A stretch of 64,000 bases of DNA from Pseudonocardia halophobica (GTDB lineage Bacteria > Actinomycetota > Actinomycetes > Mycobacteriales > Pseudonocardiaceae): assembly GCF_027922425.1 (NCBI RefSeq), contig NZ_BSFQ01000005.1, positions 186,001 through 250,000 on the forward strand. Direction: 5' to 3'. Below, one piece after another: positions 8,148 through 17,076 of this stretch; position 1 is the first letter of the stretch; every line of letters starts with the position of its first letter. Under the pieces are notes generated by a model. That model was not told the DNA's origin. It was given only the letters and a program-made list of their open reading frames with translations, and did not search any database. The translations under genes were made by a program, and so were the position numbers.

Positions 8148-9314
8148 ATGACCCACACCGACGTGTCCGCAGCGGACGTCGAGCTCATCCGTCGCCAGGT
8201 GCGCGACTTCGTCCGCCACGACGTCGTGCCGCGCGAGCTCGAGATCATGAACGGCGACCGGATCCCCGACGACCTGCGGGCGACCGCCGCCGCGATGGGC
8301 CTGTTCGGGTACGCGATCCCGGCCGAGTGGGGCGGGTTGGGCCTGGACCTCGCCCAGGACGTCGAGCTGGCCATGGAGCTCGGCTACACGACACTCGCGC
8401 TGCGCTCGATGTTCGGGACGAACAACGGGATCGCGGGCCAGGTCCTGGTCGGGTTCGGCACCGACGAGCAGCGCGAGGCGTGGCTCGGGCGCATCGCGAG
8501 CGGTGAGGTCGTGGCCGCCTTCGCGCTGACCGAGCCGGGCGCCGGGTCGAATCCCGCCGGGCTGCGCACCCGCGCTCGCCGCCGGGGCTCGGACTGGGTG
8601 CTCGACGGGCAGAAGCAGTTCATCACCAACGCCACGATCGCCGAGCTGTTCGTGGTGTTCGCCCGGGTCGCCGACCCGAGTCCGGGTGATCCGGGGATCG
8701 CGGTGTTCCTGGTGCCCGCGGACGCGGCGGGGGTGACCGTCGGGCCCAAGGACGTGAAGATGGGCCAGGAGGGCTCGTCGACTGCGGCGGTCACCTTCCA
8801 GGGGGTCGCCGTCCCGGCGGACGCGCTGGTCGGCGGGGAGGTGGCCCGCGGCTACCGGGCGGCCATGTCGTCGCTGGCCCGGGGGCGGGTGCACATCGCG
8901 GCGCTCGCGGTCGGCACGGCTCAGCGCGCGCTCGACGAGTCGGTCGCCCACGCCGCGCAGAGCACTCAGGGTGGCGCCCGGATCGGAGACTTCCAGCTGG
9001 TCCAGGCGATGCTCGCCGACCAGCAGACCGGTGTCCTGGCCGGCCGTGCGATGGTCCGAGAGACCGCGCGCTCGTTCGTCAGCGGGGAAGACCGGCGGAT
9101 CGCCCCGTCGGCGGCCAAGCTGTTCTGCACCGAGATGGTCGGGCGGGTCGCCGACCTGGCGGTGCAGGTGCACGGAGGTGCGGGGTACATGCGGGAGGTC
9201 GCGGTCGAGCGGATCTACCGCGACGTCCGGCTGCTGCGGCTGTACGAGGGCACCAGTGAGATCCAGCGATTGATCGTCGGTGGCGCACTGGTGCGCGCGG
9301 CGGGGGTCCGGTGA
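8148..9314 (+). CDS. Acyl-CoA dehydrogenase
   Basis: 388-aa FAD-dependent acyl-CoA dehydrogenase. The N-terminal helical domain is followed by a beta domain with FALTEPGAGSNP and a C-terminal helical domain ending in YEGTSEIQR. The Glu of YEGT matches the catalytic base position of short/medium-chain family members. GAGAGGA lies upstream of ATG 8148. The enzyme would introduce an alpha,beta double bond in an acyl-CoA. Its stop overlaps the following GTG start (GTGA, 9311-9314), so it is coupled to the CoA-transferase that likely makes its substrate. Confidence 0.92.
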   Translation: MTHTDVSAADVELIRRQVRDFVRHDVVPRELEIMNGDRIPDDLRATAAAMGLFGYAIPAEWGGLGLDLAQDVELAMELGYTTLALRSMFGTNNGIAGQVLVGFGTDEQREAWLGRIASGEVVAAFALTEPGAGSNPAGLRTRARRRGSDWVLDGQKQFITNATIAELFVVFARVADPSPGDPGIAVFLVPADAAGVTVGPKDVKMGQEGSSTAAVTFQGVAVPADALVGGEVARGYRAAMSSLARGRVHIAALAVGTAQRALDESVAHAAQSTQGGARIGDFQLVQAMLADQQTGVLAGRAMVRETARSFVSGEDRRIAPSAAKLFCTEMVGRVADLAVQVHGGAGYMREVAVERIYRDVRLLRLYEGTSEIQRLIVGGALVRAAGVR

Positions 9315-10492
9315 GCGGCGACCTGCCACTGGACGGGGTCGCGGTCGTCGCGCTGGAGCAGGCCGTGGCCGGCCCGCTCGCCAGCCGTCACCTCGCGGAC
9401 CTCGGCGCTCGGGTGATCAAGCTCGAGCGTCCGGGGGAGGGGGACTTCGCCCGCTCCTACGACGCCGAGGTGCGGGGCCTGGCGACCCACTTCGTCTGGC
9501 TCAACCGCGGCAAGGAGTCGATCGAGGTCGACCTGAGGTCCGGGACGGGCCGCGAGGTCGTCGAACGGCTGCTCGCCCGGGCGGACGTGTTCCTGCACAA
9601 CACCGCCCCCGGCGTGCTGGACCGGCTCGGGCTGGGCGTGGAGAGCCTGGCCGCTGCGCACCCGCGGCTGGTCGTGGTGACCATCTCCGGGTACGGCGGC
9701 GGCGGGCCGCGCCGCGACCGCAAGGCCTACGACATGCTCGTGCAGGCCGAGTCCGGGATGGTGTCGGTGACCGGCACCCCTGACGCGCCCGCCAAGACGG
9801 GAGTGCCCAACGCCGACATCGCGGCCGGGCTGTACGCGACGACGTCGGTGCTCAGCGCCCTGTTCCGCCGGGAGCGCACCGGCCGCGGCGCGGTGGTGGA
9901 GGTGTCCATGTTCGACTCGGCGGTCGAGTGGATGGGTCACCCGCTCTACATGCACCTCTACGGCGGGCGGCAGGTCCCGCGGCTGGGGCTGAGCCACGCG
10001 GCCATCGCCCCCTACGACGCCTATCCGACGGCCGACGGCGAGATCCTGATCGGCGTGCAGAACGACCGCGGCTGGCGGGCGCTGATGGGGGACGTCTTCG
10101 CCGACGAGTCCGCGGTGGCCGATCCCCGCCTCGCCACGAACATCGCGCGGGTGCGTCACCGCGCGGAGTGCGACGCCCGGGTGGCCGCGCACACCCGGCG
10201 GTGGTCCACCGCCGCGCTGGACGAACGGCTCGCCGCGGCCGGTGTGCCTGCCGCGCAGGTCAACGACCTCGCTGCGGTCGCCGTGCACCCGCAGCTCGCG
10301 GAGCGCGACCGATGGCGGACCGTGCACACCCCGGTGGGCGAGATCCGGGGCGTGCTGCCACCGATGACCTTCCGCGACGTCGAGCTGCCGATGGGGGCGG
10401 TCCCGGCGCTCGGCCAGCACACGGCCGCGATCCTGCGGGAGCTCGACCTGCCCGTGCCTGCCGCACCGCCGCGCACGACCGGTCCGCGCTAG
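9311..10492 (+). CDS. Family III CoA-transferase (CaiB/BaiF type)
   Basis: 393-aa family III CoA-transferase. It opens with LPLDGVAVVALEQAVAGPLAS and carries GARVIKLERPGEGDFAR. The catalytic Asp is in KAYDMLVQAESG, near residue 141. The enzyme moves CoA between carboxylic acids and would activate the pathway substrate without ATP. No acyl-CoA ligase is seen in this operon, so this gene probably does the activation. It converges on the permease at 10489-11823, with the two stop codons overlapping by 4 bases. Confidence 0.92.
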   Translation: MSGDLPLDGVAVVALEQAVAGPLASRHLADLGARVIKLERPGEGDFARSYDAEVRGLATHFVWLNRGKESIEVDLRSGTGREVVERLLARADVFLHNTAPGVLDRLGLGVESLAAAHPRLVVVTISGYGGGGPRRDRKAYDMLVQAESGMVSVTGTPDAPAKTGVPNADIAAGLYATTSVLSALFRRERTGRGAVVEVSMFDSAVEWMGHPLYMHLYGGRQVPRLGLSHAAIAPYDAYPTADGEILIGVQNDRGWRALMGDVFADESAVADPRLATNIARVRHRAECDARVAAHTRRWSTAALDERLAAAGVPAAQVNDLAAVAVHPQLAERDRWRTVHTPVGEIRGVLPPMTFRDVELPMGAVPALGQHTAAILRELDLPVPAAPPRTTGPR

Positions 10493-11823
10493 ACGGGGCG
10501 GCTGGGGTCCGGCGCGGCGGCCTCGGACACCCCGGTGCCCGTCTGGAGGTCCACCGTCGAGGTCTCTCTGATCGTGAGGACGGAGACGAGCGACATCACG
10601 CACAGCGCCACGAGGTACCAGCCGATGGCCATCGGGTGCCCGGCGCCCTGCAGCGCGGTCGCGATGAGCGGGATCGTCCCGCCGAAGACGACGACCGACA
10701 TCGAGTAGGCGAATCCCAGGCCGGCCACCCGGGCGTGGGCGGGGAACATCTCGACCATGACCGCGGAGAGGATGGACGTGCCGAAGGCCATGAAGAGCAG
10801 GCCCACCGTCTGCACCGTGATCAGCACTCCGACGGCCGGGCTGCTCAGGGACATCAGCGGCACTGCCACGAGCCCGGAGCCGACACAGAAGACGATCAAC
10901 CACGGCCTGCGCCCGAAGCGGTCCGACAGCGATCCGACGAGGGGCTGGACGGCGATGTAGACGACCAGCGAGACGATCGAGGCGACGAAGGCCACCTGCT
11001 GTGATGCGCCGTTGCGGATCTGGAACAGGGTGGTGATGTAGGTTCCCCAGAAGTACTGGCCGCCGGTGATGGCCGCGACCAGGAAGAACAGCTGCAGCGA
11101 GTACCTGGGGTATCTGCGGAGCCCTGCGAAGAGTGTGGGACGCGCGGAGCGCTCGTTGATCCCGGCGACGTCGGCGGTCTCGCTGGTGTTCCGGCGGATC
11201 CACCAGCCCACGACCGCGAGCACTGCGCCGAGGACGAACGGGACCCGCCAGCCGAAGTCGTACATCTGCTCCTTGTCCAGGAACAGCGACAGCAGCGCGA
11301 TGATCCCGAGGGTCAGCAGCTTGCTGGAGCTGGACGCCACGAACATGAAGCTGGAGAACAGCCCGCGCCTGCCGGGTGGCGCCGACTCGATGAGGAACGC
11401 GGAGGCGGACGGGTACTCCCCACCGGCGGAGAAGCCCTGCAACAGCCGAGCGACCACCAGGATGACCGGAGCGAGGGCGCCCGCCTGGGCATAGGTCGGG
11501 CACAGTCCGAGCAGCAGACTGCCCACGGCCATCATCGACATGGTCATGACCACGGCGGGCTTGCGGCCGTAGCGGTCCGCGTACACGCCGATGATCAGTG
11601 AACCGACCGGGCGGGCGAGGAAGCCCACGGCGAACGTGCCGAACGCCTCGAGTAGGGAGCCGATCCCTTCCTCGCCGCCGAATATCTGCGCCGCGAAGTA
11701 GACGGCCAGGTACTGATAGGCGAGGAAGTCGAACCACTCGAGGGTGTGTCCGAAGGTGGCGGCCCGGAGCTGGCGTCCGGGTCGGAACCGCTCGTGCGTG
11801 CCTGATGATCGATCGTGCGCCAT
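10489..11823 (-). CDS. MFS transporter, MHS type
   Basis: 444-aa, 12-TM permease. N-terminal FGHTLEWFDFLAYQYLAVYFA, the loop YADRYGRKPAVVMTMSMM and LLQGFSAGGEYPSASAFL are MHS-family hallmarks. ATG 11823 is preceded by GAGGGAG on the minus strand; longer upstream readings lack similarity. It is a second permease for the region, probably serving the BVMO/esterase block. The LysR gene at 12126-13043 runs in the same direction upstream. Confidence 0.9.
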   Translation of the reverse strand: MAHDRSSGTHERFRPGRQLRAATFGHTLEWFDFLAYQYLAVYFAAQIFGGEEGIGSLLEAFGTFAVGFLARPVGSLIIGVYADRYGRKPAVVMTMSMMAVGSLLLGLCPTYAQAGALAPVILVVARLLQGFSAGGEYPSASAFLIESAPPGRRGLFSSFMFVASSSSKLLTLGIIALLSLFLDKEQMYDFGWRVPFVLGAVLAVVGWWIRRNTSETADVAGINERSARPTLFAGLRRYPRYSLQLFFLVAAITGGQYFWGTYITTLFQIRNGASQQVAFVASIVSLVVYIAVQPLVGSLSDRFGRRPWLIVFCVGSGLVAVPLMSLSSPAVGVLITVQTVGLLFMAFGTSILSAVMVEMFPAHARVAGLGFAYSMSVVVFGGTIPLIATALQGAGHPMAIGWYLVALCVMSLVSVLTIRETSTVDLQTGTGVSEAAAPDPSRPV

Positions 11824-12125
11824 GCTCCGAACTCCCTCGTCGTTGATGGCAGTCGAACAGGTCGCCCGGTGGTCCGTCCGGCTGCGCCCCAGCGAGCGGC
11901 CCGGCCTTCCGACAGCGTGGGCGGGCCGTCCACGACGGCCTGCTCGGCGTCGAGGTCGTCGTCGACCGCGACGGCGCGGCGGCGACGGGGGCGGGATGGA
12001 CCGACGGCAGGTGGTGGAGCACCCGGCGACCGGACGCGAGGAGCGTGTCATCGGTTCCGGCTATCAAGCAAGGTTCTGTTGAGAGCAGCTTCCTATCAGT
12101 GTGAGAGCGCAGAAGAATGGATCGA

Positions 12126-13043
12126 TCAGTCGTAGAGCAGCGCGGGTGACGGGCTCGGAGTGGGCAGCAGTCGTTTCGCGATCTCCACCACGGCGGGCAG
12201 GGCGCTGTTGGTGCTCCGTCCGTTCCAGGCGAAGACCGCCGCGAGCATCGGCAGCCTTCCGGTGAGTGGTCGGAAGCACACGCCGGGCAACGAGATCTGC
12301 TCGACGCTGGACACCGTGATCGTCACGCCCACACCCGCGGCGACGAGACTGAGGATCGCGAAGGTATCGGGCGCCTCGTGCAGTACGCGCGGGGAGAAAC
12401 CATGCTGTGCGGCGATGTGCATCGTGGCCTCCCGTACCGGCGAGCCCGCGACGGCGGGGAACGTGATGAACGTCTGCTCGGCGAGGTCCTCGAAGGTCAA
12501 GGCCTCCCGGACGGCGAGCGGATGATCGGTGGGGAGTGCCGCGACGAGCGCCTCGTAGTCGAACACGTGCCAGTCCAGCGACCGCTCGCGCAGCGGGAGG
12601 CGCGCCATGCCGAGGTCGAGAGCGCCGTACAGGATCTGTCCGACCATCGCGCCACCGAAGGTCCGCCCGCGCAGCGCGAGCTCGATGCCCGGCTGTTCTC
12701 GACGGACGGCCCGCAGGAGCAGCGGAAGTGCCTTGCGGCTGCTGATGCTGGAGAACCCCAGGGAGACCTTGCCGGTGACGCCCGTGGTGCCGTAGACGGC
12801 GGCTCGCCGGGCCAGGTCCACGTCGTCGAGGACCGCGCGCGCGGGGTCGAGGAACGCCTGGCCCGCCGCGGTCAGAGACACCGACCGGGTGCTCCGCTCG
12901 AACAGCCGGACACCCAGGTCCTTCTCCAGCTGCTGGATCTGCTGGCTGACGGGCGGCTGGGCCATGTTGAGCCGGGCAGCCGCCCGGCCGAAGTGCAGTT
13001 CCTCGGCGACCGCGAGGAACGTGCGGAGATGGCGCAACTCCAC
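12126..13043 (-). CDS. LysR-family transcriptional regulator
   Basis: 305-aa LysR protein: HTH at residues 1-60 (VELRHLRTFLAVAEELHFGRAA, QPPVSQQIQQLEKDLG), then a substrate-binding domain. GTG 13043 gives the typical V-E-L-R start. It is divergent from the AA_synth/BVMO operon beginning at 13170, the classical arrangement for a LysR activator of the neighbouring operon. The 126-bp gap contains GATAT at 13090-13094 and ATATC at 13108-13112, an inverted repeat of LysR-box size. Its N-terminus resembles the regulator at 916-1845. Confidence 0.9.
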   Translation of the reverse strand: MELRHLRTFLAVAEELHFGRAAARLNMAQPPVSQQIQQLEKDLGVRLFERSTRSVSLTAAGQAFLDPARAVLDDVDLARRAAVYGTTGVTGKVSLGFSSISSRKALPLLLRAVRREQPGIELALRGRTFGGAMVGQILYGALDLGMARLPLRERSLDWHVFDYEALVAALPTDHPLAVREALTFEDLAEQTFITFPAVAGSPVREATMHIAAQHGFSPRVLHEAPDTFAILSLVAAGVGVTITVSSVEQISLPGVCFRPLTGRLPMLAAVFAWNGRSTNSALPAVVEIAKRLLPTPSPSPALLYD

Positions 13044-13089
13044 GGTGCCCCCGATTGATAGTGGATCGTGGTAAAGCGAAGAACGAATT

Positions 13090-13112
13090 GATATTAGTCG
13101 GCGATGGATATC
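13090..13112. promoter_or_regulatory. Possible LysR box in divergent promoter
   Basis: GATAT (13090-13094) and ATATC (13108-13112) form an inverted repeat with 13 bases between, in the gap between divergent LysR and AA_synth genes. The T-N11-A style and position fit a LysR site. Short arms make this tentative. Confidence 0.3.
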
Positions 13113-13169
13113 TCGTGCAACGATCGCTCTCGACGGAGCCCGAGCATCGACGCGGACGGGAGACACGAC

Positions 13170-13733
13170 ATGCGGATTCGCAAGATCGTCACCATCACCG
13201 AGGAGACCCGGAGCGAGGGTTTCCGGGACGCCGAGCGGCCGGTCAGGATCGCCTCGGCGATGGCAGTGATTCACAACCCCATGGCCGGACGGTTCGTGCA
13301 GGACCTGCTCCCGCTGGTCGACGAGTACGCGGACGCGCTCGGCGTGCTGCTGCCGACCCGGGCCATCGAGGCGCTGGGACGCAAGGCCGACGAGGTCGAG
13401 GCCTTCGGCAAGGGCGCGATCGTCGGGCTCGACGGTGAGATCGAGCACGCCTCCGCGATCATCCACACGATGCGCTTCGGGACCCCGTTCCGCCGGATCT
13501 GCGCTGACGCGACGACGCTGCTCACCGCCTGCGAGAAGCGGTCCGCTGCGGGGTCGACACTCGACATCCCGCTCAAGCACGTGCGGGAGGAGAAGACCCG
13601 GTCGCACTACCTGTCCCACGAGGTGCGGATCGCGGACGCGCCCCGACCGGACGAGATCCTCGTCGTGGCGACGGTGGCCGACGGCGGGCGTGTCCACCCC
13701 CGCAGCGGGTCGCTGGGCAATGAGCTGCGATGA
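13170..13733 (+). CDS. Amino acid synthesis (AA_synth/DUF1185) family protein
   Basis: 187-aa protein of the AA_synth (DUF1185) family, recognised from MRIRKIVTITEET, RIASAMAVIHNPMAGRFV, and the later GKGAIVGLDGEIEHASAIIH and VPLKHV-like strand (DIPLKHVREEKTRSHYLSHEV). The biochemical role of the family is not established. ATG 13170 has GGGAGA 7 bases upstream; an in-frame ATG at 13104 lacks a ribosome site. It is first in the operon and overlaps the BVMO start by ATGA (13730-13733), implying a role in the same pathway. Confidence 0.8.
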   Translation: MRIRKIVTITEETRSEGFRDAERPVRIASAMAVIHNPMAGRFVQDLLPLVDEYADALGVLLPTRAIEALGRKADEVEAFGKGAIVGLDGEIEHASAIIHTMRFGTPFRRICADATTLLTACEKRSAAGSTLDIPLKHVREEKTRSHYLSHEVRIADAPRPDEILVVATVADGGRVHPRSGSLGNELR

Positions 13734-15409
13734 CCCGGCCGGATGCGGTCGACGGCGGGCCGGCGACAGGACGGTGCAACCGACCCGTGTCACACGACGT
13801 CGTCGTCGTCGGGGCGGGGTTCGGGGGCCTCATCGCGACCGCGCGGTTCCGGCGCATGGGCCTGGACACGGTGTGCCTGGACGCCGGCGAGGGCCCGGGC
13901 GGGGTGTGGACGCGCAACCGGTACCCGGGCGCTCGGGTCGACTCGAGCAGCTTGTACTACACGCTCTCCCACGACCGCGATGTCTACGCGGGGTGGTCGC
14001 CGGACGAGCTCTACGCCGATGCCGCCGAGATGCGGCGCTACTTCGACTGGGTGGTGCCGGAGCTGGGGGTGGCCGACCTGGTCCGGCACGGGGTCACCCT
14101 CACCGCGGCCCGGTTCGACACGGCGCGGGCGCACTGGGACCTGCGGACCGCGGACGGTGAGGAGCTCACCACACGCTACCTCGTGCTGGCGGTCGGCAGC
14201 CTCACCGTTCCGAACGGGCTCGACCTCCCCGGTGCCGAGCTGTTCGGCGGCCGAGTGGTGCACACCAGTGCCTGGCCGCGCGACGACGTCCCGGAACGGT
14301 TCGGGCGTGTCGGGGTGGTCGGTACGGGGTCCAGCGGGGTGCAGGTGATCACCGAGCTCGGTCGCGTCGCCGAGCGGCTGACGGTGTTCCAGCGCACTCC
14401 GCAGTACTCGCTGCCACTCGGCAACCGGCCCCTCGCCCCCGACGAGCGCGCCGAGGTCGCCCGGCGCTACGACGACGTCCGGCGCGCCGTGTTCGCCTCC
14501 GAGCGCGGCCGCCCGCTCCCCTCGCACCGTGCACGGCTCGCCGACCTGTCCTACCCGGAGCAGCAGCGACAGCTCGAGGCGAAGTGGCGGGAGGGTGGCT
14601 CGGCGATCCTCGACTCGTTCACCGACCTGCTCACCGATCCGGCGGCCAACGACGTGTTCTCCGAGTTCGTCCGAGGCCGGATCCGTGCCACGGTCGACGA
14701 CCCACGGACGGCGGAGATGCTGGTGCCCCGGTACGGGATCGGCGCCAAGCGGGTCGTGCGCGACTCCGGCTTCTACGAAACGTTCAACCGTCCGAACGTC
14801 GAGCTCGTCTCGGTCCGCGAGGACCCTATCGTCGGGCTGGACCGGACCGGGCTGACGACCGAGCGCAGGCACGTCGACCTCGACCTACTGGTCCTGGCGA
14901 CCGGGTTCGACGCGATGACCGGGCCCCTGTTCGCCATCGACGTCGTCGGCCGCGAGGGCGACACCCTGCGTGAGCACTGGGACTCCGGACGGGCCATCGC
15001 CACGATGGGGGGCCTGATGGCGGACGGCTTCCCCAATCTCTTCCTGATCGGTGGGGTGCAGACCCCCGCGGTGCACGTCAGCGTGCCGGCGCTCAACGAG
15101 TTCATGGTGGAGAAGGCGAGCGAGGTCGTCGCGTTCGCCGAGACACACGGCATCGCCACGATGGAGCCGGGCCGCGAGCTGTGCACACGGTGGGCCGCCA
15201 CCGTCGACGAGGTCGGTCGGAGCTCGATCGTCGCCACGGTCGACAGCTGGTACAACGGTGGGAACGTACCCGGCAAGCCGCGCTCGTTCCTCACCTACCT
15301 CGGCGGGTTCGTCCGCTTCCAGGAGTTCCTTCGAGAGGTGTCGCCCGCGGATCTGGCGGATGGCCGAACCGCGGGCGAGCCGGTCGGGGTGCACGCCCGT
15401 GGGTACTGA
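13730..15409 (+). CDS. Baeyer-Villiger (flavin-containing) monooxygenase
   Basis: 559-aa FAD/NADPH monooxygenase. It has the FAD Rossmann motif VVVGAGFGGL near residue 26, the Baeyer-Villiger fingerprint FGGRVVHTSAWP at residues 172-183 (matching FxGxxxHxxxW[P/D]), and the NADPH motif VGTGSSGVQ. The fingerprint separates it from ordinary FMOs and N-hydroxylases. It would insert oxygen next to a ketone to give an ester or lactone. The next gene is an esterase that could hydrolyse that product, and the two reading frames overlap. Confidence 0.92.
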   Translation: MTRPDAVDGGPATGRCNRPVSHDVVVVGAGFGGLIATARFRRMGLDTVCLDAGEGPGGVWTRNRYPGARVDSSSLYYTLSHDRDVYAGWSPDELYADAAEMRRYFDWVVPELGVADLVRHGVTLTAARFDTARAHWDLRTADGEELTTRYLVLAVGSLTVPNGLDLPGAELFGGRVVHTSAWPRDDVPERFGRVGVVGTGSSGVQVITELGRVAERLTVFQRTPQYSLPLGNRPLAPDERAEVARRYDDVRRAVFASERGRPLPSHRARLADLSYPEQQRQLEAKWREGGSAILDSFTDLLTDPAANDVFSEFVRGRIRATVDDPRTAEMLVPRYGIGAKRVVRDSGFYETFNRPNVELVSVREDPIVGLDRTGLTTERRHVDLDLLVLATGFDAMTGPLFAIDVVGREGDTLREHWDSGRAIATMGGLMADGFPNLFLIGGVQTPAVHVSVPALNEFMVEKASEVVAFAETHGIATMEPGRELCTRWAATVDEVGRSSIVATVDSWYNGGNVPGKPRSFLTYLGGFVRFQEFLREVSPADLADGRTAGEPVGVHARGY

Positions 15410-16322
15410 GCGGGAACCGGCAGTCCTCCACCCGGAGATCACCGCTGTGTTCGACCGGGACCCGGGGCTGCGCACCCGACTGCGCGTCTCGCCGCGGGTC
15501 GGCTTCGGAGGAGCGGTACGCAGCGAGGATCTCGCGACGGCCGCCGGGACCCGGATCCGGTCCTACCGACCGGAGGGCACCGACCTCCCACGACACTGTC
15601 TCGTGTTCGCGCACGGCGGCGGCTGGACCCGAGGCGACCTCGACACCCAGGACCACCTGGTGCGGTCCGTGTCGGAGGCGGCGGGATGCCTGGCGCTGTC
15701 CGTCGACTACCGACTGGCCCCGACCCACCACCACCCGGCCCCGTTGCTCGACCTCGCCGACGCCGTCGACCACGCCGCAACGCTCTTGGCCGACGGCGCG
15801 GTCGGCGGGCAGGTCGTCGTCGCGGGGGCGAGTGCGGGAGGGCACCTGACCGCCACCACCCTCCTGCGGCTGCCCGCGGCTGCCCGAGGCGCGGTCGGGG
15901 GGATGGTGCTGCTCTATCCCAAGACCGACCTCACCGACGACGGCGAGCGCCATCCGTCCCTGCGCCGCTTCGACGGCCGGTACGGACTGTCGCGCCCCTA
16001 CGGGCACGAGGCCTATCTCGGCCCCGCGCAGCGGCACGCGGTCGAGGCGTCCCCGATCCATGCCGTCGGGTTCGAGGGGATGCCGCGCACACTCGTCGTC
16101 ACGGCGGAGCTCGACCCGTTCCGGGACGAGGGGGAGGAGTTCGCGCGCCTCCTCGACCAGGCAGGCGTCCCCACCGCGACGATCCGGTTCGGAGGGACCG
16201 TCCACGGCTTCCTGACCCATTTCCCCGACTCACTCGACTTCTCCCTGGCGGTCGCCTCGATCGCCTCGTTCATCAGAACCACGAAGGAGCGCAGCGACGA
16301 TGTCCACAGAGATCCCTCGTGA
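15399..16322 (+). CDS. Alpha/beta hydrolase fold-3 (HSL-type) esterase/lactonase
   Basis: 307-aa hydrolase of the hormone-sensitive-lipase group. The oxyanion motif HGGGW starts at about residue 72, the nucleophile elbow is GASAG with Ser145, the acid is Asp in DPFRDEGEEF, and the His is in TVHGF. GTG 15399 lies inside the end of the BVMO gene (11-base overlap), so translation is coupled. It probably opens the ester or lactone made by the BVMO. Its end overlaps the next SDR by 23 bases. Confidence 0.9.
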   Translation: MGTEREPAVLHPEITAVFDRDPGLRTRLRVSPRVGFGGAVRSEDLATAAGTRIRSYRPEGTDLPRHCLVFAHGGGWTRGDLDTQDHLVRSVSEAAGCLALSVDYRLAPTHHHPAPLLDLADAVDHAATLLADGAVGGQVVVAGASAGGHLTATTLLRLPAAARGAVGGMVLLYPKTDLTDDGERHPSLRRFDGRYGLSRPYGHEAYLGPAQRHAVEASPIHAVGFEGMPRTLVVTAELDPFRDEGEEFARLLDQAGVPTATIRFGGTVHGFLTHFPDSLDFSLAVASIASFIRTTKERSDDVHRDPS

Positions 16323-17076
16323 GCACGACCTGGCGGGGCGGGTCGTCGTCGTCACCGGTGCCGCCGCGGGCCAGGGCCGGGCCGAGGCACTCCTGTTGGC
16401 TGCGAGGGGAGCTCGGGTCGTAGCTTGTGACGTCGACGAGCAACGCCTCGCCGAGGTCGGACGAATGGCCGCCGAGTCGGGTCACCGGATGCGCACACAG
16501 CAGCTGGACGTGGCGGACGAGAGGGCGTGGGCACGTCTCGTCGCGGACGTCGACGGCGAGTTCGGCGGCCTGTACGGGCTGGTCAACAACGCGGGAGTCG
16601 CCGGCCCCGTCAGCGCCGTGCCCGACCTGGCCGTCGAAGACTTCGACGCTCTCGTCGACGTCAACTTCAAGGGGGTCTTCCTCGGGATGAAGCACTGTCT
16701 CCCGGTGATGCGTCGCGGTGGACGCGGCAGCATCGTCAACATCGCGTCCTATGCCGCGCACCACGGCGCTCCCGAGCGGTCGGTCTACAGCGCGACGAAG
16801 TACGCCGTCCTCGGTCTGACGCGGTCTGCGGCACGGGAGACGGCGGCCTCCGGCGTGCGGGTGAACGCCGTCAGCCCGGGGTCGATCGACACCGAGATGG
16901 CCGCGTCGATCGAGGCGGACCGCGGCCTGAGCCGCGCCGAGCGCACCACCGTCATCCCGATGGGCCGGTACGGCAGCTCCGACGAGGTGGCGTCGGTCGT
17001 GGCGTTCCTGCTATCGGACGCCGCATCCTACGTCACGGGTCAGACACTGTTGGTCGACGGCGGCAAGTCGGCGTGA
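16300..17076 (+). CDS. Short-chain dehydrogenase/reductase
   Basis: 258-aa classical SDR. Cofactor motif TGAAAGQGRA, NNAG at about residue 89, catalytic Ser in VNIASYAA, and YSATK (Tyr/Lys). The C-terminal YVTGQTLLVDGG is typical. ATG 16300 lies within the esterase gene (23-base overlap). It probably oxidises the hydroxyl released by ester hydrolysis. A GTGA overlap (17073-17076) couples it to the 3-hydroxyacyl-CoA dehydrogenase. Confidence 0.9.
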   Translation: MSTEIPREHDLAGRVVVVTGAAAGQGRAEALLLAARGARVVACDVDEQRLAEVGRMAAESGHRMRTQQLDVADERAWARLVADVDGEFGGLYGLVNNAGVAGPVSAVPDLAVEDFDALVDVNFKGVFLGMKHCLPVMRRGGRGSIVNIASYAAHHGAPERSVYSATKYAVLGLTRSAARETAASGVRVNAVSPGSIDTEMAASIEADRGLSRAERTTVIPMGRYGSSDEVASVVAFLLSDAASYVTGQTLLVDGGKSA

